DNA of 64,000 nt from positions 62,001 to 126,000 of the forward strand of contig JBCCMQ010000001.1 in the NCBI GenBank assembly GCA_039026235.1, given 5' to 3'. Under the pieces are notes generated by a model. It saw only the letters and a program-made list of their open reading frames with translations. It was not told the origin of the DNA and made no database searches. This DNA is from JBCCMQ01 sp039026235. GTDB lineage: Bacteria; Pseudomonadota; Alphaproteobacteria; Rhodobacterales; Rhodobacteraceae. Below, piece by piece: positions 9,867 to 17,368 of the stretch; the first letter of the stretch is position 1; each line of letters starts with the position of its first letter. Made by a program: the position numbers and the translations under genes.

Positions 9867-10276
9867 GTTGGGTCGTCGATGTCGCCAGTAATAATCGACA
9901 GGCGTTCCAGAGATTCCAGAAAAGCCGATGTATCTTCGTTTTCGCAAAGCAGCAGTGCATTCGTCGATGCCTGTGACTTGTTGCCGAGCCGCACGGACCG
10001 AAGCGCCAGCAACAAATACCGCTCTTCGTTCGTGATATCCGTCGAGCAGTGGGTGCAGTAAGGGTTTTGAAACGCGAACGGGCGCGTCCTCAGGCTGCGA
10101 AGCTCATTGATCGATATCAGGATGGCATGGGCAATCGTGGCGCCAAAGGGCATTGGAAACGCCTGCTCCGCCTTCCAGAAGGCATCGACCCAAGCCTGAC
10201 TTTGAGGTCTTGAAAAAGCGAGAAAAAAGTGCCGAGCGATTTCTAGAAAGTGCTTCTCGAATACGTCAATCGACAT
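9857..10276 (-). CDS. Hypothetical protein with a CxxC motif
   Basis: I do not recognise this 139-residue protein. It looks soluble and rich in helices, with a CTHC pair near the middle (NPYCTHCSTDITNEERYL) that could bind a metal or form a disulfide, and a conserved-looking LALRSVRLGNKSQAS segment. The ATG at 10276 is conservative; an upstream in-frame ATG at 10357 would add 27 residues. It is convergent with the fecE-like gene and overlaps its last 10 bp. Codon choice looks coding, but a role cannot be proposed. Confidence 0.6.
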   Translation of the reverse strand: MSIDVFEKHFLEIARHFFLAFSRPQSQAWVDAFWKAEQAFPMPFGATIAHAILISINELRSLRTRPFAFQNPYCTHCSTDITNEERYLLLALRSVRLGNKSQASTNALLLCENEDTSAFLESLERLSIITGDIDDPTYS

Positions 10277-10546
10277 CCGGGCTTCTACGGGTTCCTTGCT
10301 TTCGCAGCCCTGAGATTTTTGCGGGCTACGTCCGAAACCATTAAGGGAAAAGGTCATGCTGTGTGCCCGGCTGAAGGTGATGGGAGGTTCGTGTGCCTGG
10401 CCAAAAACCGTTTTGCTGGGCGTTTTCCACTGACAATAAACTACTAAAATAGTCAAGTTTAAAGCTTGAGTTCGTTATGCGTTCCTGTTTGGGTACCAGA
10501 AAGCTAGGTCTGACCCAGCATCCAATACACATAGCCAGGGTACGCC
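10277..10546. promoter_or_regulatory. AT-rich divergent intergenic region with an inverted-repeat candidate operator
   Basis: It lies between the CxxC hypothetical gene and the orphan peptide-type ATPase. An AT-rich patch at about 10430-10470 holds an imperfect inverted repeat, AAACTACT-AAAAT-AGTcaAGTTT (10438-10460), that could be a regulator site for either gene. No clear sigma-70 boxes can be assigned by eye, and part of the region may be the 5' end of the hypothetical gene if it uses the upstream ATG. Confidence 0.3.
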
Positions 10547-12208
10547 ATGAACGCTCAAGCTTCCGAACCTATCCTCGAAATCCGCAATCTGTCGATCGAA
10601 CTGCCCCGTGGCGCAGATCGCAAATACGCCGTGACAGACGTCAATCTGTCGCTGAAACGCGGCGAAATACTTTGCGTTGTGGGTGAGTCCGGGTCCGGCA
10701 AATCTGTTATGACCAGCGCGATCATGAACGATGTTCCGGGTCGTTTGAAGGTGTCATCGGGCGAGGTTCTGTTCGATGGGCGCGACGTGCTGAAGCTGTC
10801 CCAGAAAGAGCTGAACGAACTTCGCGGTGCCCGCATTTCGATGATTTACCAAGAGCCCATGGCGGCCCTGAACCCGGCGATGAAGATCGGCAAGCAGGTC
10901 GATGAGGTGTTTAAGCTCCACCGGCCCGAGATCGCGGACAAGGATCGGCGCGCGGAGACACTGAAGCTTTTGGAGCAAATGAAGCTGCCCACGCCGCCCC
11001 GTATCTATGACAGCTTTCCGCATCAGGTCTCGGGCGGGCAATGCCAGCGTATCGTGATCGCCATGGCGCTGGCCTGCAAACCGGATGTGCTTATCGCCGA
11101 CGAACCGACCACGGCGCTTGATGTCACGACCCAAGCCGAAATCCTGCGTCTGATCAATGACCTGAAAGAGGTCTATGACAACGCCACGATTTTCATCACC
11201 CATGACTTCGGCGTGGTGGCTGATGTGGCCGACCGGGTTGCTGTTATGTGCTGGGGACGGGTGATCGAAGAGGGACCGAAAGAAGAGATCCTCATGCACC
11301 CCAAAGAGGATTATACAAAGCTCTTGGTTGATGCGATGCCGCTTCTTGAAACGGCGCGCGAACCCGACCTGACACGGAATGATCCTCCGGTGGTCGAGGT
11401 GAAGAAACTGCACAAGATCTATGGAAAGAAAGACAAGCAGGTTCACGCCTTGAACGACGCGAACTTCGTGCTGCGGAAGGGCGAGACATTGGGCGTGGTT
11501 GGCGAGTCGGGGTCGGGTAAGTCAACCCTTGCCAAAGCGCTGATCCGCCTTGTTGAGCCGTCTTCCGGCGCCGTGGTGATCGAAGAAGAAGATTTCCTCG
11601 GCCTGCGTGACAAGGATCTTCTGGCCGCCCGCAAGCGCATCCAGATGATCTTTCAGGATCCGTATGGGTCGCTGAACCCGTCGCATTCGGTCGGCAATAT
11701 CGTGACCCGTGGCCTCACATTGCAGGGGGTGGCTGGGCGCGAAGCCAAAGCCAAGGCCATGGAGCTTTTAGAGCACGTGGGGCTTAAGCCAGAAGCCTAC
11801 TACCGCAGCCCGCGGAATTTCTCGGGTGGCCAGCGTCAGCGGATCGGCATAGCGCGCGCTTTGTCAATGGAGCCGGAAGTGGTGATCGCCGATGAATCAG
11901 TGTCCGCGCTGGACCTTTCGATCCAAAAACAGGTTCTTAGGCTGCTGAATGAACTACAGGCCGAATACCAGATGGCCATCATCTTCATCACCCATGACCT
12001 TCGTGTAGCGGCACAGATTTCCGACTACATCACGGTGATGGAGAAGGGGATCATGGTTGAATTCGGCCCGGCCGACGAAGTGTTCAACCGGCCGAAGCAC
12101 GACTATACCAAGAAGCTCTTGGCGGCCGCGCCCGGCAAAGACTGGCACCCGCCCCGTCTGACCGCAGAAGAGGCACAGCACATTGCGGCCAATATCGAGC
12201 GGATCTGA
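10547..12208 (+). CDS. Double-domain peptide/nickel-type ABC transporter ATPase (DppD-DppF fusion), without its permeases
   Basis: A 553-residue protein with two complete ABC domains. Domain 1 has GESGSGKS (46-53), the signature VSGGQCQRIVIA and LIADEPTTALD; domain 2 has GESGSGKS (319-326), FSGGQRQRIGIA and VIADESVSALD. The oligopeptide-binding C-terminal extension motif (MHPKEDYTKLL, RPKHDYTKKLL) follows each. In the family it pairs with two DppB/C-type permeases and a binding protein, none of which lie in this window. It ends 3 bp from the convergent heme monooxygenase gene. Confidence 0.92.
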   Translation: MNAQASEPILEIRNLSIELPRGADRKYAVTDVNLSLKRGEILCVVGESGSGKSVMTSAIMNDVPGRLKVSSGEVLFDGRDVLKLSQKELNELRGARISMIYQEPMAALNPAMKIGKQVDEVFKLHRPEIADKDRRAETLKLLEQMKLPTPPRIYDSFPHQVSGGQCQRIVIAMALACKPDVLIADEPTTALDVTTQAEILRLINDLKEVYDNATIFITHDFGVVADVADRVAVMCWGRVIEEGPKEEILMHPKEDYTKLLVDAMPLLETAREPDLTRNDPPVVEVKKLHKIYGKKDKQVHALNDANFVLRKGETLGVVGESGSGKSTLAKALIRLVEPSSGAVVIEEEDFLGLRDKDLLAARKRIQMIFQDPYGSLNPSHSVGNIVTRGLTLQGVAGREAKAKAMELLEHVGLKPEAYYRSPRNFSGGQRQRIGIARALSMEPEVVIADESVSALDLSIQKQVLRLLNELQAEYQMAIIFITHDLRVAAQISDYITVMEKGIMVEFGPADEVFNRPKHDYTKKLLAAAPGKDWHPPRLTAEEAQHIAANIERI

Positions 12209-12211
12209 TTG

Positions 12212-12532
12212 CTAGCTGCCGCTGATTTCCTGGATCGAGCTGAAACCTTCGAAATTCGGGTGACCAACATAAAGCTTTCGGGTCGTTCCGGCATCGCGGT
12301 GCGCGGCGCGAAACGCTTCGCTTTTGGTCCATGCGGTAAAGGCGTCTTCTGATTCCCATATGGTGTGCGAGGCGTAAAGGCGTGTGCCATCGTCTTTGAC
12401 CGGACCCTTGAGCATGTGGAATTCCAAAAATCCCGGCATCTCTTTAAGGTGGCTGTCCCTGTTAAGCCAAAGCTCTTCAAACGCACCTTCGTTTTCCGTT
12501 GGGACGGTGAACCTGTTCATTGCGACGTACAA
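12212..12532 (-). CDS. IsdG/HmoA-type heme-degrading monooxygenase (ABM domain)
   Basis: It is likely to open the porphyrin ring of imported heme and release iron. The 106-residue ABM (ferredoxin-like) domain keeps the IsdG catalytic triad at matching spacing: N6, W68, H78 (IsdG uses N7, W67, H77). A TTG start at 12532 is chosen because AAGGAG lies 7 bases upstream and the family begins MYxAMNRF; the ATG at 12520 is too far from that site. Its ribosome site abuts the stop of the broken siderophore-interacting gene, so it was the last gene of that operon. Annotation pipelines would usually call it 'antibiotic biosynthesis monooxygenase'. Confidence 0.82.
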   Translation of the reverse strand: MYVAMNRFTVPTENEGAFEELWLNRDSHLKEMPGFLEFHMLKGPVKDDGTRLYASHTIWESEDAFTAWTKSEAFRAAHRDAGTTRKLYVGHPNFEGFSSIQEISGS

Positions 12533-12543
12533 AACTTAGCTCC

Positions 12544-12812
12544 TTAGGCCGCAGCGGCGGCTTCCTCGCGTTTTTCTTTCTGGTGGTGGTCTTCGATCAG
12601 ACCAATTTCCAGTACCCTGAGATATAGGCGTTTTGTTTCGGAATGCGGCGGTTTTTCAGAATTTCTTCGCGCAGCGCTTTTATCATCGAGCTTTCGCCAG
12701 CGATACAGGTCTGAACGGATGGGCCAAGATCGGGCAGCGCGCGGATCAGGTCAACGCCTTGGGTTGGGGCTTTGAAGAAGTAGGCATGCACAAACCGGCG
12801 CAACTCGGACTC
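12544..12812 (-). pseudogene. Remnant of a siderophore-interacting protein (ViuB/SIP family NADPH-ferric-siderophore reductase), truncated and frameshifted
   Basis: Only the C-terminal NAD(P)H-binding part survives: residues reading VQTCIAGESSMIKALREEIL and AYISGYWKL are diagnostic of SIP proteins (AGESS...ALR...SGYWK). The frame stops with TGA at 12599-12597. Restoring one G in the run TTGGTC would continue it as GLIEDHHQKEKREEAAAAA to a TAA at 12546-12544, which is the normal family ending. The FAD domain is absent: upstream the frame meets a stop inside the end of the methyltransferase gene. This is either decay, or one sequencing indel plus a real 5' deletion. Confidence 0.75.
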
Positions 12813-13488
12813 AAACTTCTAGCGTGAAACGGAACAGCATTTTCCAACGCGCGTAAGTCTCAATCATATCAATGTCAGTCGGCATGTAATCACTCTTGCC
12901 ACGCAAAGGGATGAAGGCGTTGGCCAGAAACCTGCTGACAGAAACGTCAAAGCCGCCATCACGGAAGCTTTCGGCAATGTCGCCGATGGAATGGTTCGGC
13001 ACTGGCAGATTTGAAAAGGCCTGAATCCGGGGCCGCCAGTTGGCCCAAAGCGGGCTGTCGCTGTGGCAGCAGGTGACGGCGAAATATGATCCCCCGGGCT
13101 TTAGGACTTCAGCGACCTGCGCCGCATGTTGGGCCAGATCGTCGATTAGATAGATAACTTCGTGACTGACGGCCACGTCGAAACCCCGGCCGGCATCCGC
13201 CAGCCGTTCCGACGCCAGATAGGCAATCGGACGATCTTCCTTACGGCTTTCGGCTAACGCAACCGCGTGCTTGGCCAGATCGACGCCCACCGCCTCGGCA
13301 AACGGATGCGTATCATAAAGCAGTCTCAGGAAACCGCCCTGATTGCAGCCGATGTCCAGGATGCGTCCGCTGGACTGGGCGGGCCAGTCGATGGCCTGGA
13401 TCATCTCGCGCCAGATCCAGGTATGTTCATCGGTCATCGAGTCCTCTTCATGAGGATCGCGAGACCAGGTTTCTACCAATTGTGCCAT
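12811..13488 (-). CDS. Class I SAM-dependent methyltransferase
   Basis: A 225-residue enzyme with the Rossmann motif ILDIGCNQGGFLRLL (motif I), VGVDLAKHAVALAE (motif II), FDVAVSHEVIYLIDD, and VLKPGGSYFAVTCC (post-motif). The substrate is unknown. ATG 13488 is preferred over an upstream TTG at 13506. It lies downstream of the cupredoxin and upstream of the SIP remnant, in the operon led by the siderophore-binding protein at 17053. A tailoring or release step acting on an imported chelator is possible but is inference. Confidence 0.85.
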   Translation of the reverse strand: MAQLVETWSRDPHEEDSMTDEHTWIWREMIQAIDWPAQSSGRILDIGCNQGGFLRLLYDTHPFAEAVGVDLAKHAVALAESRKEDRPIAYLASERLADAGRGFDVAVSHEVIYLIDDLAQHAAQVAEVLKPGGSYFAVTCCHSDSPLWANWRPRIQAFSNLPVPNHSIGDIAESFRDGGFDVSVSRFLANAFIPLRGKSDYMPTDIDMIETYARWKMLFRFTLEV

Positions 13489-13539
13489 GCCGCCATATCC
13501 ATCCAAACTACACTTCGAAAGAGATTTATCTCTTTGAGA

Positions 13540-14019
13540 TCAAGCTTCAAGCGTTGCCAGAAGTGTCCGGAATGCTTTTCTTGCATCGCCCGGATGACGT
13601 GCCTTTTTCGCTTCGGCAAGGTTGGAGAGATCATCGCCGACGACGATCAGGCCGACCATTCCCATCTCGTAGTGGGGCAGGCAAAGATATCCGTAGATCC
13701 CGGGCACGGTTAGCGTGACTTTGAGCGTCTCATCGACCGCTCCGTTCCAGGGATCCGCGCCCTCGGGGATCATGCCACGTTTCGAAGCAGAGTTGTGCCC
13801 TGCGTCGGTGGGAACAAATGTGACACTGTCGCCGGGGGCCACCCGAAGGATGGCCGGCTCAAAGACGTTCAGCACGTTTGCATCATTGCAATCGGCATTC
13901 AGCATCAGGACCGAATGGTTGCTTTGATCTTCCGGTGGGATTGGTGCGTTGGCTTGGGCAACACCAGCAAAAGTTGCCACGGTTGACAGCGAGACGATGA
14001 ATTCACGACGCGTAAGCAT
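13540..14019 (-). CDS. Pseudoazurin-like cupredoxin, exported
   Basis: A periplasmic type 1 blue-copper protein. The N-terminus MLTRREFIVSLSTVATFAG resembles a Tat or Sec signal, cleaved near QANA. The copper ligands are all present: H75 (AGHNS), C113, H116 and M121 in YLCLPHYEMGMVGLIVVGD, as in pseudoazurin. At 159 residues it is slightly long, with a charged tail (AEAKKARHPGDARKAF). Its start overlaps the 3' end of the siderophore ATPase gene by 17 bp, so it is translated from the same message. Electron transfer is the family role; why it sits in an iron-uptake operon is unclear. Confidence 0.88.
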   Translation of the reverse strand: MLTRREFIVSLSTVATFAGVAQANAPIPPEDQSNHSVLMLNADCNDANVLNVFEPAILRVAPGDSVTFVPTDAGHNSASKRGMIPEGADPWNGAVDETLKVTLTVPGIYGYLCLPHYEMGMVGLIVVGDDLSNLAEAKKARHPGDARKAFRTLLATLEA

Positions 14020-14776
14020 GGACGGTCAGATCCTTTCTTGGGCCGGGAATAACGGTGATCTCTACCCGGTATGTTTGCGCGAGGGCGGGATGGTTCAGGA
14101 CGACCTCGGGTGATCCTTCGGCCTGCACGCGTCCATCTCCGATCAGGATCAGATGGTCGGCAAAACGCGCGGCGAGATTCAGATCGTGCAGGGCGACGAT
14201 GCCCACCGCATTTCGCAGCTTGATGGCATCGCGAATGCGGCCAAGCACTGAAAGCTGATGGTGTAGATCAAGGGCCGATGTCGGTTCGTCGAACAAATAG
14301 ACCTCGGCCGGACGGATAAGCGACTGCACCACCGACACCATCTGCGATTGCCCGCCAGAGAGTTCACTTATGTAGGCTTCAGCCAGATGCCCGATGCCGC
14401 CCGCATGCAGGGCCACGCCGACCGTTTCCATGTCATCTGACTTGACGCGCCAGCCATGCAGCTGTTTGTGCGCCATCATGACGGCGTCAAAGACGGTCAA
14501 GGCCGCATTCGCCGCGAAAAACTGAGGCATGAAGCGGATGCGTGCCAGGCGCGCACGGGTAGATAGCATTGCTAGGTCGGTGTCACCCAGGTGTATCTTG
14601 CCCGCAGGTGATTTTAGCAGGCCGGCCACAAGCTTGAACAAGGTCGACTTACCAGAAGCGTTCGGTCCGATGAGCGCAGTCAGCTGTCCCGGTTTGACAG
14701 GTGCGAATGTGGCGTCGGTCAGCACGGGCCGCCCACCATACCCGAAACTGAGACTTTCTATCCGAAGCGTGCTCAC
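14003..14776 (-). CDS. Iron-siderophore ABC transporter ATPase (second system)
   Basis: A 257-residue FecE/FepC-type ATPase: Walker A GPNASGKST, signature LSGGQSQMVSVV (with Q-M where most have QRQ), Walker B VYLFDEPTSALD, and H-loop IVALHDLNLAARFA. It begins at GTG 14776, overlapping the permease stop by 4 bp; the longer open frame upstream is a shadow of the permease. It partners the single permease and the binding protein upstream. Confidence 0.92.
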   Translation of the reverse strand: MSTLRIESLSFGYGGRPVLTDATFAPVKPGQLTALIGPNASGKSTLFKLVAGLLKSPAGKIHLGDTDLAMLSTRARLARIRFMPQFFAANAALTVFDAVMMAHKQLHGWRVKSDDMETVGVALHAGGIGHLAEAYISELSGGQSQMVSVVQSLIRPAEVYLFDEPTSALDLHHQLSVLGRIRDAIKLRNAVGIVALHDLNLAARFADHLILIGDGRVQAEGSPEVVLNHPALAQTYRVEITVIPGPRKDLTVHAYAS

Positions 14777-15846
14777 TGCCAGTGCCTTTTCCGCTGGCTG
14801 AGCACGAGGCTGATAAAAAACGGCACCCCGATCAGTGACGTAATCATACCAATTGGGTAGACGACACCCGGCGTGATCGCCTTCGACGCAATGGATGTGC
14901 CCGACAGGATCAGCGCCCCGGCAAGGGCCGACAAAGGCAGGAAACCCCGCTGATCTTCGCCCACGATCATCCGCGCGATGTGGGGACCGACAAGGCCGAC
15001 AAAGGCGATTGCACCCACAAAGGCCACCGCGACCGCGGTCAGAAGCGAGACACCCGCCAAGACCGACAGTCGCAAGAGTGCCACATTGACGCCGAGGCTT
15101 GCGGCCTTTTCCTCGCCCATTCTGAGGGCGGTCAGAGACCAGGAGCGGGACAGAAAATAGGGCAGGACGATCGCCAGAACGGCAAGGCAGACCCCAACTT
15201 TCGGCCAGCTTGCACGGGCGAGTGAGCCCAGTTGCCAAAAGATTAGTTGAGCCAACTGCAACTCGCTTGCGCCATATTGCATGAAGGCAAGAAGCGCGTT
15301 GAACGTAAAGAACATGGCGATACCGACCAGCACCATCGCCTCGGTGGTGACCCCGCGCAGGCGGGTAAAGGCGAAAAGGACCAAAGACGTCAGCATGGCC
15401 AGTACGAAGGCGTTCACGGTCACGAAGATCCCGCCGACACCGGGGATCACCGACCAACCGAGCACGATTGCCAGCGCCGCGCCAAAGCTTGCCGCCTGGG
15501 CAAGGCCAAGCGTAAACGGCTCTGCCAGCGGATTGTTGAGGATCGTTTGCAACTCGGCGCCTGCAACGCCCAGCATGGCTCCGACCATCACCGCCATCAG
15601 CGCCACGGGCAGCCGAAGATCCCATACTATGACCGTCTCCTTCGCCGTCGCGACGGAAGGGTCGAGAATGACGTGCAGGGTGCGCCAGAACTCAAGATCG
15701 GCGGGTCCGGTGATGACATCGATAACGACCGTCGCTGCCAGAGCCAGGGCCGCGGCCAGAACCAGCGCCACGCGCCGCGCCGAGCGCCGGCGATAGCCGC
15801 GGACGATGTCATTTGGATCGTGTGCGGGCAGTGCCTGATCCGCCAT
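14773..15846 (-). CDS. FecCD-family iron-siderophore ABC permease (single-gene system)
   Basis: A 357-residue polytopic permease, starting at ATG 15846. Marks include VWDLRLPVALMAVMVGAML, the NNPLAEPFTLGLAQAASFGA loop and VGLVGPHIARMIVGEDQRGF. Only one permease gene exists in this operon, so the channel is presumably a homodimer, unlike the fecCD pair upstream. It is separated from the binding-protein gene by a strong intercistronic hairpin. Confidence 0.93.
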   Translation of the reverse strand: MADQALPAHDPNDIVRGYRRRSARRVALVLAAALALAATVVIDVITGPADLEFWRTLHVILDPSVATAKETVIVWDLRLPVALMAVMVGAMLGVAGAELQTILNNPLAEPFTLGLAQAASFGAALAIVLGWSVIPGVGGIFVTVNAFVLAMLTSLVLFAFTRLRGVTTEAMVLVGIAMFFTFNALLAFMQYGASELQLAQLIFWQLGSLARASWPKVGVCLAVLAIVLPYFLSRSWSLTALRMGEEKAASLGVNVALLRLSVLAGVSLLTAVAVAFVGAIAFVGLVGPHIARMIVGEDQRGFLPLSALAGALILSGTSIASKAITPGVVYPIGMITSLIGVPFFISLVLSQRKRHWQ

Positions 15847-15868
15847 GGCGTTCTCTTTTCGGGAAACG

Positions 15869-15899
15869 CGTGCGGCCCAGATACGCTCTGGGCCGCACG
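15869..15899 (-). other. Intercistronic hairpin between binding-protein and permease genes
   Basis: A perfect 13-bp inverted repeat with a 5-base loop: CGTGCGGCCCAGA (15869-15881), loop TACGC, TCTGGGCCGCACG (15887-15899). It lies just after the stop of the siderophore-binding-protein gene and about 23 bp before the permease start. No T-run follows on the minus strand, so it is more likely an mRNA-stabilising or attenuating element that raises binding-protein output over the permease than a full terminator. Confidence 0.65.
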
Positions 15900-15904
15900 G
15901 CAGC

Positions 15905-17053
15905 CTAGTTCATACTGACCCAGAACTGCCCCGAGTTGTCGTAGGGCATGAAGCGGGTGTGCAATTCGTCAAAGGTGGCCTGCGGGTCCAGATCTTCGAA
16001 TTCATCCGGGTGCAGCCACTTGGCGATCTGCTGGATCGCGATGAAGTGGTAGGGCGAATTATAGAACTGGTGATAGATCGAATGCATGCGGCCTTCCTGG
16101 ACCGCGCGCAGGTCCTTGAACCCGTTGCGCTCCGCCAGCGCACCAATCCTCTTGGCGTTCTCTTCCGCGCTGCCTTCGTAGCCCAGCAGGGTCGCCGTCA
16201 CTTCAGGCCGGGCCTCGGCCCAGTTTGCACCGGTGCCGATAACTACATCCGGATCTGCGGCGATCACGCCTTCCAGGCTGACCTCTGTCGAATAGCCCTG
16301 GAATTTGGTCGAACCATAATTCACACCACCGGCAAGCTCTACGAAGCGGCCATAGTTGAAGCTTCCGAAGGTCCAACAACAGAAATCGGTCTGCCATCCT
16401 GCCGCGTTTTCAATGAACACCAGCGGTTTTTCGTCGACAGGCAGACTTTGCGCGACATTGGTAACCTTGCGCATCTGCGCGATGTAGAAATCGATGAATT
16501 CAGCTGCGGCTTTTTCTTTGCCAAGAAGACGGCCAAGGATCAGCATCGAAGGGATGGTGTTTTCAGTCGGGTTCTGGCGGAAATCGATAAACACGGTCGC
16601 AACGCCGGCCTTATCGAGCTTCTCAATAAGGCCCGTGTCTTCGGCTTTGAAAAGATTGCCCAGATCCAGCAGAACAAGGTCGGCATCGGCCTCTAGCACC
16701 GCCTCGATGCTGAAATCCCCGGCGTATGGGTTGCCGAAGTTGATCATCCGCGCGGCATCCTGGGGATAGGCTCCTTCAAATTTCCGGAAGGCGTCGGGAT
16801 CGTAAAGGATCAGGTCGTCCTTCCAGCCGACGATCTTGTCGAACGGATTGCCGTCGGTCAGCGGTGCAACGGCATACATCATGCGGCCTTCGCCGAGGAT
16901 GATCTTGGTTGGAAGTTCCGGAAGCGTGACTTCTCTTCCGGCAATATCGGTTAATGTGAGGGCTTCGGCCCGCGCATCAGTTGCTTGCGATATAAGAAAG
17001 ACGCTTGCTGCTATAGCACATGCGAAGCCCGCGACGCGTTCTTGGAACGGCAT
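15905..17053 (-). CDS. Iron-siderophore ABC transporter, substrate-binding protein (second system)
   Basis: A 382-residue periplasmic protein with a signal peptide (about residues 1-29, ending DARA). The class III binding fold shows LTDIAGREVTLPELPTKIIL, EAVLEADADLVLLDLG and an EGVIAADPDVVIGTGANW segment. ATG 17053 has AAGGGAG six bases upstream. It leads the operon permease-ATPase-cupredoxin-methyltransferase-(SIP remnant)-heme monooxygenase. It differs clearly from the FecB-like protein at 6186, so it probably has another ligand. Confidence 0.9.
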   Translation of the reverse strand: MPFQERVAGFACAIAASVFLISQATDARAEALTLTDIAGREVTLPELPTKIILGEGRMMYAVAPLTDGNPFDKIVGWKDDLILYDPDAFRKFEGAYPQDAARMINFGNPYAGDFSIEAVLEADADLVLLDLGNLFKAEDTGLIEKLDKAGVATVFIDFRQNPTENTIPSMLILGRLLGKEKAAAEFIDFYIAQMRKVTNVAQSLPVDEKPLVFIENAAGWQTDFCCWTFGSFNYGRFVELAGGVNYGSTKFQGYSTEVSLEGVIAADPDVVIGTGANWAEARPEVTATLLGYEGSAEENAKRIGALAERNGFKDLRAVQEGRMHSIYHQFYNSPYHFIAIQQIAKWLHPDEFEDLDPQATFDELHTRFMPYDNSGQFWVSMN

Positions 17054-17368
17054 AGCGGTCTCCCTTGGTGGCTATGTGGCCGGGTTAAACGAGGCCATCA
17101 TATAAACCAAGTAAAAAAGTAAGAAATTGGCGGGCGGCGACAAAATCACGCAAGATCCCACCGATTGGACGCCAGCGGATTGACCGGGCGATCTTGCCTT
17201 CGCACTTTTTTCCGATAGATTTTATCAGGAATGGTAGGTGACCGTTGCCCATGGGCGCAGTCAGGATCAAAGCCACCCGATGAGCCAAAGATGACCTGAG
17301 CCCGCGTAGCGGCAGTTTGCAACCGAACACGGCATATGAGCCGGGACGCAAAAAACATAGGTACAGCA
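17054..17368. promoter_or_regulatory. Divergent intergenic region between siderophore-binding protein and hmuT
   Basis: 315 bp hold both promoters. The side near 17090-17145 is AT-rich (runs such as AAGTAAAAAAGTAAGAAATT) and is the likely promoter for the minus-strand operon, with a TATATGAT-like -10 on that strand. I looked for an Irr-type inverted repeat and a RirA/Fur box and saw none I would defend. No gene is supported within it. Confidence 0.3.
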
